Assembly: GCF_001913155.1 (NCBI RefSeq)
Contig: NZ_CP018760.1
Location: forward strand, 1,364,001-1,428,000
Direction of reading: 5' to 3'
Source of the DNA: Maribacter hydrothermalis
GTDB lineage: Bacteria; Bacteroidota; Bacteroidia; Flavobacteriales; Flavobacteriaceae
Length of the DNA: 64,000 bases
Made by a program: the position numbers and the translations under genes
Notes under the pieces: generated by a model
Told to the model about the DNA's origin: nothing
Databases searched by the model: none
What the model saw: the letters and a program-made list of their open reading frames with translations, nothing else
In this document: one piece after another, positions 36,159 to 44,353 of the stretch
Position numbering within the stretch: the stretch's first letter is position 1
Layout of the letters: each line of letters opens with the position of its first letter

Positions 36159-37435
36159 GGTACGTATTATTTCTACTTTCTGTTTTTTTGGTCGGTTGTA
36201 AAAATGACACCAAAAAATTTGATATTCCTTCACCAACCCTAAGTAACTATGAAGTTAACTCCACTCAATTAGCTGATTCTGTTTATTACGACAAAGTTCT
36301 TGGTGCATTAGTTGGTTCAGCAATCGGCGATGCCATGGGTGCTTCTACAGAAATGTGGCACCGAAGAGACATACAATTATCCTATGGCTATATTAACGGA
36401 TTAACACCTGCACTACGTGAACAATCGCCCGAAGGCACATGGGAACATAATCTATTAGCGGGAGCAACTACAGATGACACCCGCTGGAAAAGCTTGATGG
36501 TCAATTACTTTAAAACCCATAACAACAAAACATCTCCCGAAAATTTCACGAATCACATTATTGAATATTACAACAACTTAACAAAATCTCTCGCCAATAA
36601 AGACATACAGTTAAGCACCGATGCATTAGATATACAAATTGAAAAAATAGATTGGATTAAAGAATGGGCACAAGTAGCTATGGCTTACAAAAAAGACCAC
36701 AACAGCTATCAAAAAGCACAAAATCGTTTTTACGGCGGAGAAATGTCTTGTGCCGGGCAATTGTACTCCCCCATGTTGGGACTCATTTCTAACGCTCCTG
36801 TTGACGCTTATGAAAAAGCTTACAGCCTAAGTCTTTTTGACATTGGCTATGCTAAAGATATCACTGCACTGGTTTCTACCATGACTTTTATGGCAACGAG
36901 AACACAAAGCCTAGATTCTATACTAAATGCCCCTAAATTTGTAGATCCTATTGGGTATGCAGATAGTAGATTGGTAGGTAGAATACCAACAACCATCTTA
37001 AACAACGCTCAAATAAATGTTCGTCGCATAAATGAACTAGTTATAGATTCTCTTTTATTAAATGATACATTAATTTATAAAGTACCCAAAGGGTTTAAAG
37101 GTTCTAAAATAGATTGGATCCGTCAAGAAATGCTATATAGACTCTTAGAAAAAGACGAGCGTAGTATTGCATTCCATTCTGCCGAAATATGGCAAATTTT
37201 AGTAACCGCCCTTGAATTCGGACAAGGAGATTTTGAAAAAACAATGCAGTTTATTATAAACTACGGTCGCGATAATGATACGGTTGCCGCCGTTGCAGGT
37301 ATGATACTTGGAGCCAAATTAGGCTATAAAGCATTACCACCTAAGCTAGGAGAAACCATAATAAAAGTTAATAGAGAAAATATGGGTATAGACCTAGAAG
37401 TCTTAGCACAAGAAATGACTACTCTAAAAGATTAA
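36155..37435 (+). CDS. ADP-ribosylglycohydrolase family lipoprotein
   Basis: A 426-residue protein with lipobox (LLSVFLVGCKND) and an ADP-ribosylglycohydrolase fold. GALVGSAIGDAMGASTEM and TTDDTRWK are the N-terminal metal-binding motifs, and GRDNDTVAAVAGMILGAKLG is the C-terminal one. The family uses two Mg2+ ions to remove ADP-ribose, but an exported lipoprotein member may act on another N- or O-glycoside. It is translationally coupled to the upstream kinase and overlaps the convergent GH32 gene by 4 bp. Confidence 0.85.
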   Translation: MRYVLFLLSVFLVGCKNDTKKFDIPSPTLSNYEVNSTQLADSVYYDKVLGALVGSAIGDAMGASTEMWHRRDIQLSYGYINGLTPALREQSPEGTWEHNLLAGATTDDTRWKSLMVNYFKTHNNKTSPENFTNHIIEYYNNLTKSLANKDIQLSTDALDIQIEKIDWIKEWAQVAMAYKKDHNSYQKAQNRFYGGEMSCAGQLYSPMLGLISNAPVDAYEKAYSLSLFDIGYAKDITALVSTMTFMATRTQSLDSILNAPKFVDPIGYADSRLVGRIPTTILNNAQINVRRINELVIDSLLLNDTLIYKVPKGFKGSKIDWIRQEMLYRLLEKDERSIAFHSAEIWQILVTALEFGQGDFEKTMQFIINYGRDNDTVAAVAGMILGAKLGYKALPPKLGETIIKVNRENMGIDLEVLAQEMTTLKD

Positions 37436-39015
37436 TCCCAAACTCGTTCTACTTTGTGCTCTGTAAAGTCTTCTATTTTCAACTCTTCATCGGAAGTATT
37501 TACAATAGTTATCGCCCTAAAAAATTCAGTCGGAAATATTTGATTCGTCATCACATATTGACCGCCGTTTATAAAAAGCTCCAGAGAGGAGTGATCTAAT
37601 AGCATAACAATCTCGATAGTCCCTTCAGGTATATTCGGAATTTTCATTTGCTGTACGCCAGGAGAAAATTTTTCGCTAAAATCAACCTTACCCGATTTTC
37701 TTCTATCTAGGGTTACTATCTTTTTTTCTCTATCAATATCGATACTTAAGCTATCGCCGTTTTTATTCCTAAAATATAGTTGAGTGTTTGGAACAGGTAA
37801 GGTGAATTGAATTTTACTTTGGTTTCCATACTTAATAGGAAGAATTCTTTTTCGGGTAGGTGAAATTTCAATAACACTTTCAGGGTAAGCCAACGCCACA
37901 TGCTTTTCAAAATTTTGTAACGGATAGTTAAATAAGGCCACCTCATCGCCAACTTTACGCAAGCTCAATTTTCTTGGTATTGTCATAGCGCTGCGCCACT
38001 TTTCCGTCGGTGTATCGCGTGCATAGTCCCAATTACTCATCCACCCTACAAATATACGTTCGTTATTTGGGGCATCGTTATAGGTTACCCCTGCATAATT
38101 ATCCCTACCTAAATCTACCCACTTGTGCTCTATTTGTTCTGTTGTAAAGGTGGTACCGTCAAAATCTCCTATAAAATATTGTGTTCCACTACCTCCATTT
38201 GGTGCACCGGGATTTATACTGATCAAGAGCACCCATTTTACCTCATCGGTACCTTCAATTTTTAACGGAAATAAATCCGGGCATTCCCAAACTCCACCAT
38301 GTGCTCCCGGCCCTTTACCAAATTCACTCACTTTTTCCCATTCCTTTAAATTTGGTGAATTCCATATTTGCAAATGGTCTCCCGCTACCAAAAGCATAGT
38401 CCAAATCTCAGCCTTATCGTTCCAAAATACTTTGGGATCTCTAAAATCTTTAATTCCCGCATTACCAATTACAGGATTACCTTTATACTTGGTCCAGCTA
38501 TCACCATTATCCAAACTATAGGCGATGCCCTGGGTTTGAAAATCTTTTGTACCAGCTTGCTCACCAGCCATATCATGATAAGTGAAAATTGCCACTATTG
38601 CTGTCTTTTCTTCAGTGCCGAATCCTGATGTATTATTATGATCTACCACCGCACTACCAGAGAAAATATATCCGTTTTTATCAGGAAAAAGTGCCACCGG
38701 CTTATGCTTCCATTTCATCATATCTTCACTTACCGCATGTCCCCAATGCATAGGTCCCCAAACCGTACTATCTGGATAATACTGATAGAACAAATGATAC
38801 ACCCCATCATTATAGACCAAACCATTGGGATCGTTCATCCATTTTTCTTCTGGCGTAAAATGATATTGAGGTCTATACTTTTCAATATAATACCCGGTAG
38901 GAGCAACCTCTATTTTCACCAACTTTGGTTTTACTTCTTGCTTACAACTGAAAATTATAACAACCGTCAATAATACAAATACTTGTAAGCCTTTATTTTG
39001 CAAAATTTTAACCAT
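37432..39015 (-). CDS. Glycoside hydrolase family 32 fructan hydrolase, lipoprotein
   Basis: Surface or periplasmic enzyme that cleaves beta-fructosides (levan, inulin or sucrose). The 527-residue protein has a lipobox near Cys24. A five-blade propeller follows with the nucleophile in WMNDPNG (Asp62), the transition-state stabiliser in FRDPKVFW, and the acid/base Glu in WECPDLFP. A C-terminal beta-sandwich includes LDHSSLELFINGGQ. No susCD pair or sensor is adjacent, so it stands alone rather than in a clear fructan locus. Confidence 0.92.
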   Translation of the reverse strand: MVKILQNKGLQVFVLLTVVIIFSCKQEVKPKLVKIEVAPTGYYIEKYRPQYHFTPEEKWMNDPNGLVYNDGVYHLFYQYYPDSTVWGPMHWGHAVSEDMMKWKHKPVALFPDKNGYIFSGSAVVDHNNTSGFGTEEKTAIVAIFTYHDMAGEQAGTKDFQTQGIAYSLDNGDSWTKYKGNPVIGNAGIKDFRDPKVFWNDKAEIWTMLLVAGDHLQIWNSPNLKEWEKVSEFGKGPGAHGGVWECPDLFPLKIEGTDEVKWVLLISINPGAPNGGSGTQYFIGDFDGTTFTTEQIEHKWVDLGRDNYAGVTYNDAPNNERIFVGWMSNWDYARDTPTEKWRSAMTIPRKLSLRKVGDEVALFNYPLQNFEKHVALAYPESVIEISPTRKRILPIKYGNQSKIQFTLPVPNTQLYFRNKNGDSLSIDIDREKKIVTLDRRKSGKVDFSEKFSPGVQQMKIPNIPEGTIEIVMLLDHSSLELFINGGQYVMTNQIFPTEFFRAITIVNTSDEELKIEDFTEHKVERVWD

Positions 39016-39057
39016 AAACTCACTTTTAAACTGGTACTTCTTATATGTTAATTATAG

Positions 39058-39065
39058 TATCTTTG
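39058..39065 (+). promoter_or_regulatory. -7 box of the rhodanese gene
   Basis: TATCTTTG matches TAnnTTTG and ends 5 bp before the ATG at 39071, which suggests a leaderless message. No -33 element recognised. Confidence 0.45.
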
Positions 39066-39070
39066 TAAGG

Positions 39071-39577
39071 ATGAAAATACTGAATTATAAGTTATTACTC
39101 TATGTAATTGTCTTCCTTTCTTTCTCGCAAAATGGCTTAAGTCAAGATAGAATTTCGAAGACTTTAAACTCTTGGAATAAAGGAACGATACCTTATGCAT
39201 ATTTTGATAATCTACCAACTAGCGATTCTATTGCTTTTTTGGATACTAGAGAATTTGAAGAATTTGAAGTTAGTCACCTGAAGAACGCTATTTGGGTCGG
39301 ATATAAAAAGTTTGATGAGCAAAAAGTACTAGAGACTATTACGGACAAATCTCAACCTATTATTGTTTACTGCTCCATCGGAGTACGATCAGAAGATATC
39401 GGTGAGAAGCTAAAAGAGCTAGGATACACAAAAGTCCTAAATCTTTATGGTGGTATTTTTGAGTGGAAAAATAAGGGAGGTCAAGTTTTTAATGACAAAG
39501 AAACACCTACCGATAGTGTTCATGCTTTTAGTAAGCATTGGGGCAAACTTTTACATGAAGGAATTAAAGTATACTAG
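39071..39577 (+). CDS. Exported rhodanese-like protein
   Basis: Predicted periplasmic sulfurtransferase of 168 residues with signal peptide (to about residue 24). The rhodanese fold shows FLDTREFEEFEVSHLKNAIWVG and the active-site loop VYCSIGVRS with Cys101. Single-domain proteins of this kind move sulfane sulfur or bind oxyanions such as arsenate; the true role is open. It precedes an arsenosugar-type gene group but is separated from it by a heptamer repeat beginning at its stop codon. Confidence 0.85.
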   Translation: MKILNYKLLLYVIVFLSFSQNGLSQDRISKTLNSWNKGTIPYAYFDNLPTSDSIAFLDTREFEEFEVSHLKNAIWVGYKKFDEQKVLETITDKSQPIIVYCSIGVRSEDIGEKLKELGYTKVLNLYGGIFEWKNKGGQVFNDKETPTDSVHAFSKHWGKLLHEGIKVY

Positions 39578-39639
39578 TTAGGAGTTAGGAGTTAGGAGTT
39601 AGGAGTTAGGAGTTAGGAGTTAGGAGTTAGGAGTTAGGA
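39577..39639. repeat. Nine perfect tandem copies of a 7-bp unit (GTTAGGA)
   Basis: Exactly 63 bp of uninterrupted GTTAGGA. The first G is the last base of the rhodanese TAG stop, so copy-number change would not alter that protein. The array ends 16 bp before the TTG start of the next gene and carries repeated AGGAG. Slippage would change spacing in the leader of the downstream gene by 7-bp steps. Confidence 0.97.
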
Positions 39640-39655
39640 AAATTAAAAACTTAAA

Positions 39656-40333
39656 TTGGGAATATTACAAAATAACAAAACAGAGAAAGACGAGAAGACT
39701 ATAGATTTCACCCTCGCAAACTCAAATAACCTTTTGCTTATTTTTACTAGAAATCCAGAATTGGGCAAAGGTAAAAGACGCTTGGCCGCAACCATTGGCG
39801 ACCAAGCTGCATTTGACATTTATAAATTCTTATTAGATCATACCGTAGCAATCACCAAAAATTTATATGCCGAAAAACGGGTATATTATTCTGAAGAAAT
39901 TTGGGAAAATGATATTTGGGACAATCATATATTTGATAAAAAATTGCAGGTAGGTGATGATTTAGGTATTCGCATGGCAAATGCTTTTCAAGAAGGTTTC
40001 CAAAACGAGTACCAAAAAATTATTATTATTGGTAGTGATATGCTAGACCTATCTCTAGAAGATATAGAAAATGCTTTTAAGGCCTTAGAAAAAAACGATT
40101 TTGTAGTTGGTCCAGCCGAAGATGGTGGGTATTACTTATTGGGTATGAAGAAATTTTTGCCTGCGCTTTTCCAAAATAAAACTTGGGGTACGGAAACTGT
40201 ATTAAAAGATACGCTAAATAACCTTGAACATGAGAGTGTCGCTCTTTTGGAAACTAAAAATGATGTAGATTACTATGAGGACATAAAGGATATTGATGCC
40301 TTTAAACCCTTTTTAAAACATATAAAATTATGA
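39656..40333 (+). CDS. TIGR04282 family glycosyltransferase (arsenosugar-type, DUF2064)
   Basis: Cytoplasmic nucleotidyl/glycosyl-transferase-fold protein, 225 residues, with LLLIFTRNPELGKGKRRLAATIGDQAA, IIIGSDMLDLS, GPAEDGGYYLLG and WGTETVLKDT, all typical of the family linked to arsenosugar synthesis. The only start codon available is TTG at 39656; an in-frame stop lies at 39644-39646. The N-terminus is about 20 residues longer than the usual LLIIFTRNP start. It overlaps PNP by 4 bp. Confidence 0.85.
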   Translation: MGILQNNKTEKDEKTIDFTLANSNNLLLIFTRNPELGKGKRRLAATIGDQAAFDIYKFLLDHTVAITKNLYAEKRVYYSEEIWENDIWDNHIFDKKLQVGDDLGIRMANAFQEGFQNEYQKIIIIGSDMLDLSLEDIENAFKALEKNDFVVGPAEDGGYYLLGMKKFLPALFQNKTWGTETVLKDTLNNLEHESVALLETKNDVDYYEDIKDIDAFKPFLKHIKL

Positions 40334-41145
40334 TGAAAGACGAACTTTTAGAATCTGTAGCCTACCTTAAAAATAAGGGTTTTGACAATCCAGAAATTGG
40401 TATTGTTCTAGGTACAGGATTAGGTAAATTGGTTGATAGTGTTGAAGACCCTATTGAAGCACATTATAATCATATTCCATTTTTTCCATTGGCAACCGTA
40501 GAATTCCATACAGGTAAATTAGTTTACGGTACCATATCCGGAAAAAAAGTGGTTGTAATGCAAGGTCGTTTTCATTTGTATGAAGGGTATGATTTTTTAG
40601 ACATCACCTATCCTATTCGCGTTATGCATATGCTGGGTATTTCTAAACTATTTATTTCCAATGCAGCTGGTGCGGTAAACCTAGGCTTTAAAAAAGGAGA
40701 TATGATGTTGATCGAAGATCACATTAATCTACAAGGTGGTTCACCATTGGCATTTAAAGGGGTTAGTGAATTTGGCGAGCGTTTTGCCGATATGTCCGAG
40801 CCATACGATGTAAACATGCGCAATAAGTTAACCGCCATTGCAAAAGAACATAACATCTCATTAAAGAGTGGGGTTTACGCTTCTGTTGTGGGGCCTCAAT
40901 TAGAAACTAAGGCAGAATACAGAATGATAAAATTAATTGGTGCAGATGCCGTAGGCATGAGCACCGTACCAGAGGTTATTGTTGCTAATCATTTATCGTT
41001 ACCAATTGTTGCGGTTTCTGTTTTAACCGATGAATGTGACCCTGACAATCTAAAACCTGTTGATATTAGTGAAATTATTGCTATTGCTGAAAAAACCGAG
41101 CCTAAAATGGTGAAGTTATTTCAAGAACTTATAAAACAACTGTAA
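40330..41145 (+). CDS. Purine nucleoside phosphorylase
   Basis: Cleaves purine nucleosides with phosphate to base and ribose-1-phosphate. The 271-residue protein has IGIVLGTGLGKLVD (phosphate loop), VEFHTGKLVYGTI, MQGRFHLYEGY, ISNAAGAVN, GVYASVVGPQLETKAEYR and DAVGMSTVPEVIVANH. All mark the trimeric class I PNP. Its place between two arsenosugar-type glycosyltransferase genes suggests it may process an adenosyl intermediate there; it may equally serve purine salvage. ATG at 40330 overlaps the upstream stop. Confidence 0.92.
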   Translation: MMKDELLESVAYLKNKGFDNPEIGIVLGTGLGKLVDSVEDPIEAHYNHIPFFPLATVEFHTGKLVYGTISGKKVVVMQGRFHLYEGYDFLDITYPIRVMHMLGISKLFISNAAGAVNLGFKKGDMMLIEDHINLQGGSPLAFKGVSEFGERFADMSEPYDVNMRNKLTAIAKEHNISLKSGVYASVVGPQLETKAEYRMIKLIGADAVGMSTVPEVIVANHLSLPIVAVSVLTDECDPDNLKPVDISEIIAIAEKTEPKMVKLFQELIKQL

Positions 41146-41189
41146 GGAAAAGTGATACTTGCCCACCATAAGAAAGCTAATAAATTTTT

Positions 41190-41894
41190 ATGAGTACTCA
41201 TAAGCCATCCATAAGTATAATAATTCCCGTGTTGAATGAAGAAAAGTACATTAAAAATGTACTTTTTGCCATTTCTACCAATACCAGTACTAATCATATT
41301 AAAGAAATACTGGTTGTTGATGGCGGCAGTACCGATAATACAATTGCTAATGCACTCAAATTTGGCGCTTCGGTAATTAAAGGTAGAAAAGGCAGAGCTG
41401 CTCAAATGAATTTTGGAGCTACCAAGGCCACTGGTGATATTCTATATTTTTTACATGTAGATTCCTTACCACCTAAAGACTTTGATGCGGCCATTATTAA
41501 AGCTGTAGAAGAAGGCCATAATGTGGGTTGTTTTCAAATGCGCTTTAACAGTAACAGTCCTTTTTTAAAGTTCTTTTCTTGGTGTACACGTATTAACCAT
41601 CAAATTTGTCGTGGGGGCGACCAATCTCTTTTTATTACTAGTACATTATTTCATAAAAATAATGGGTTCAATGAAAAATTCATTATTTATGAAGACAACG
41701 AGTTTATTCAGCGTATGTATAAATTAATGCCTTTTAAAATTATTCCATCAGCTGTAACAACATCTGCACGCCGATATGAAGAACGAGGTATGATCCGTCT
41801 TCAATGGCATTTTGCTATGATCCATTTAAAGTATTTTCTTGGCGCCAACCCTCAAGAGCTTCATCAATATTACTTAAAGCATATTGCCGTATAA
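41190..41894 (+). CDS. TIGR04283 family glycosyltransferase (arsenosugar-type GT2)
   Basis: GT-A fold glycosyltransferase of 234 residues: ISIIIPVLNEEKYIKNVL, VVDGGSTDNTIANA, GRKGRAAQMNFGA, LYFLHVDSLPP (DxD-like), and CRGGDQSLFITSTLF. These match the family paired with TIGR04282 in arsenosugar loci. Neither an arsenite methyltransferase nor an ArsS-type radical SAM gene is present in this window. It ends 3 bp before the convergent amidase gene. Confidence 0.85.
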   Translation: MSTHKPSISIIIPVLNEEKYIKNVLFAISTNTSTNHIKEILVVDGGSTDNTIANALKFGASVIKGRKGRAAQMNFGATKATGDILYFLHVDSLPPKDFDAAIIKAVEEGHNVGCFQMRFNSNSPFLKFFSWCTRINHQICRGGDQSLFITSTLFHKNNGFNEKFIIYEDNEFIQRMYKLMPFKIIPSAVTTSARRYEERGMIRLQWHFAMIHLKYFLGANPQELHQYYLKHIAV

Positions 41895-41897
41895 TTT

Positions 41898-42935
41898 CTA
41901 TTTCTCTTCAAAATCTAACAACACCCCTTCACTTATCCATTTTGCAAGTGCTTGGCGGTTATCTGGATCTACGATTCTTACCTGATCTTTGGCGTTTCTA
42001 ATATTTCCTATTTCAATAAACGTCATTGCCGGGTGTGTTTTCTTTACTAAATACAGTGATGTTCTATCTTCAAAAGTACCTGCATAACTTCTATTAGGCT
42101 GATACTTCTTATACTTTGCATCAAACGTTTTATGAATGCTTTCCGCTAATTTTTTACCATTTTTACTATGTTCATGATGATAAAAAAATACGTCTATATT
42201 TTGTCCTACACTTCGGCTATCTACGTGGGTTACTATCAGTCGCTGGTACTTGCCTTTATTATCCTTGTACAAATCATTTACAATATCTACACGCTGCTTT
42301 AATCTTGCCACTTGGTTTAAAGGAATCGTTTTATCTGGGTAAGCCACTTCATCATGGTCTATTTCAAGAACAAAATCATCTCTAATCCCATCATTCTCAT
42401 CTTGAATAATAAGGTAAACCATTGCTCCATGCGCCAATAATTCTTTAGCCAACCTCAACGTAATATCATACGCATATTCGTCCTCGGCAATTGTTTTACC
42501 AGCATAAACGCCCATTGCTCCGGGGTCCGGTCCGCCATGACCAGAAACCAAGTAATATACGTTTCCTTTTAGGCGCTCACTTTTTGCTATTACCGTTTTA
42601 TTTTTCTCTCCAAAAATTTCATACGAAACACTTTCTATTTCTTTAATCTTTGTAGCTTGTTTTTGAATTGAATCCACAAGCGTTACAGTGGCTAGTGGTG
42701 CATCAGGCATTAAATATACTTTACCCGCAATTAAATGAACACTATCTTGTAATACATGATGATTTAGTGTTATAAATTCATCATATACCGCGTAAGGATC
42801 ATAACCTTGCTTTCTTAATAGTGATAAAATACCATCACCAGGTTGGGCAGTAACTGAATTTAATGAGTTTTGCGCAATACCATACATACCGCTAAAAAGC
42901 AATACGAATACATATAAAAAAAAACTTTTTCTCAT
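41898..42935 (-). CDS. N-acetylmuramoyl-L-alanine amidase (Amidase_3) with LysM-like N-terminus
   Basis: Exported peptidoglycan hydrolase of 345 residues. A signal peptide (to about residue 21, GIA) and a LysM-like segment (AQPGDGILSLLRKQGYDPYAV...HLIAGKVYLMP) precede the zinc amidase domain. That domain has VSGHGGPDPGAMG, YAYDITLRLAKEL, VTHVDSRS and the catalytic FIEIGNI. It cuts between muramic acid and the peptide stem, probably at division or wall turnover. Confidence 0.85.
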   Translation of the reverse strand: MRKSFFLYVFVLLFSGMYGIAQNSLNSVTAQPGDGILSLLRKQGYDPYAVYDEFITLNHHVLQDSVHLIAGKVYLMPDAPLATVTLVDSIQKQATKIKEIESVSYEIFGEKNKTVIAKSERLKGNVYYLVSGHGGPDPGAMGVYAGKTIAEDEYAYDITLRLAKELLAHGAMVYLIIQDENDGIRDDFVLEIDHDEVAYPDKTIPLNQVARLKQRVDIVNDLYKDNKGKYQRLIVTHVDSRSVGQNIDVFFYHHEHSKNGKKLAESIHKTFDAKYKKYQPNRSYAGTFEDRTSLYLVKKTHPAMTFIEIGNIRNAKDQVRIVDPDNRQALAKWISEGVLLDFEEK

Positions 42936-43104
42936 TTTACTTCTAGTACAAGGTTTATGCCTTTAAAGGCTTTATGGTAAGTTCGAATTAAAATTTTGTA
43001 ATGAGTTTTCAAATCGATATTCAACTTCATTGATATTAACTAAAACCATAGTAAAGTATAATGTTGTTAAAAAATAAATTATACTTCTTTAAACACAAAG
43101 ATTG

Positions 43105-43354
43105 CTAAAAATATTGACCAATTCCAAAGACAAATCCATTAGAACCATCTTTTGTAATTCCATAACCGCAATCAATCCTAAGAATATCATTAAAAATTTG
43201 TTTGTGAATTAATCGGAAAGCAACTTCTGGATAGATGCTAAGATTTTCACTCTTCAATACGTCATCGAAACCACCTACCGAGTTTAGTTACGTACCATCA
43301 TCAGCAAAGACTGTTCCTAACTAGTCAAATTTTACTGAATGGAACGGTATACTA
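43105..43354 (-). pseudogene. Decayed C-terminus of an outer-membrane barrel protein
   Basis: The minus strand reads as one continuous protein-like frame, PFHSVKFD, stop, LGTVFADDGT, stop, LNSVGGFDDVLKSENLSIYPEVAF..., ending in DGSNGFVFGIGQYF and a TAG stop at 43105-43107. Two in-frame stops and no start show that it is dead. The terminal GIGQYF with final Phe is typical of BamA/TamA-like barrels. The rest of the gap (42936-43104) shows only the palindrome GCCTTTAAAGGC at 42959-42970. Confidence 0.7.
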
Positions 43355-43364
43355 TTTAGTTAGA

Positions 43365-44081
43365 TCAATTAGCTTCGTTCAAAGACCAATCGTAAGGGTA
43401 ATAGGAAATCTTCGCATTCTCTGGTAATTGCTCTTTTCTATAGATATTGATAAAATCTACAATACTTCCTTTTTGCTCAAAATCGCTTTTGTACCACTCG
43501 AACAATTGTGAAATCTCGACTTTATTCTCATTCACTTTTATAAAGTTAGGATTGTTCAATGCCAAAACGGTCTGCATCTGCAATTGACTTTCTAATATAT
43601 TAGGAGTGTAAGCCGTGTTTACAATTGGTGGACATCCTAAACCGGCACATACCAGCACAAAATGAAACCGTGCTTCCGTTGGGAATTCGGCTCTTAATAA
43701 ATCGTTCTCTATATCATTTAGGGTTATTGACCTTCCCCCAACTTCATGCTTTATTTTATCGAAAAATCCCGCTACGTCCAAAGGTGATTTTAAGGGATAA
43801 TTTTTAACGATACCATCAATAACCAGTAGATTATACGCATTGATCCAAAAAGCTTTGTATGTTGCTGTATCAGATTTAGAAACCGATATCCCTTTGGCAG
43901 AATTCAAGACTTCGTTTAAAGCTTTAGGATTACTTTTTATTGCTGCGTATTCTACCCTTCCATCAATCACGTTGGTTTTAAAAAAACTGTCGCTCTTACT
44001 AAAAAACGCGGCTACATCTTGTGCAGAAACACTGGTTACTATTAAAAGGAAAAACAATGACTGTATTAAAGTTTTTTGCAT
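43365..44081 (-). CDS. DUF547 domain protein, exported
   Basis: A 238-residue protein with signal peptide (to about residue 20, VSA). The DUF547 core is visible as TYKAFWINAYNLLVIDGIVKNYP, GGRSITLNDIENDLLR and ARFHFVLVCAGLGCPPI. Function is not established; the Cys and His residues hint at a transglutaminase-like or peptidase fold. It lies alone, next to the decayed barrel gene. Confidence 0.85.
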   Translation of the reverse strand: MQKTLIQSLFFLLIVTSVSAQDVAAFFSKSDSFFKTNVIDGRVEYAAIKSNPKALNEVLNSAKGISVSKSDTATYKAFWINAYNLLVIDGIVKNYPLKSPLDVAGFFDKIKHEVGGRSITLNDIENDLLRAEFPTEARFHFVLVCAGLGCPPIVNTAYTPNILESQLQMQTVLALNNPNFIKVNENKVEISQLFEWYKSDFEQKGSIVDFINIYRKEQLPENAKISYYPYDWSLNEAN

Positions 44082-44353
44082 CGTATTTTAAAATTAGTAT
44101 TGTTTAGATTTTGTCAAGGTCGTAGCTTTTTCCAAAAACATACACTTCCCTAAAACAAATTTTTAATTTAAAATTTTTAAGTCAATTAAATACGGGGTTT
44201 CTGTGCAATGTAAATCCGTTTTAAAAAAATTAAAACCTAAACTACGGTAAAATGTATTACATAGTTACAACAAGTTTATAATCTTTCTAAATAAAAAGAA
44301 GACAGTTAAGTTCTTACCTTTAATACCGACACAAGCATCAAAAAAAGCATTTT

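Noticed and set aside
39577..39639. CRISPR-like array
   Set aside because: The unit is a 7-bp perfect tandem with no spacers and no cas genes nearby; it is a simple-sequence repeat.
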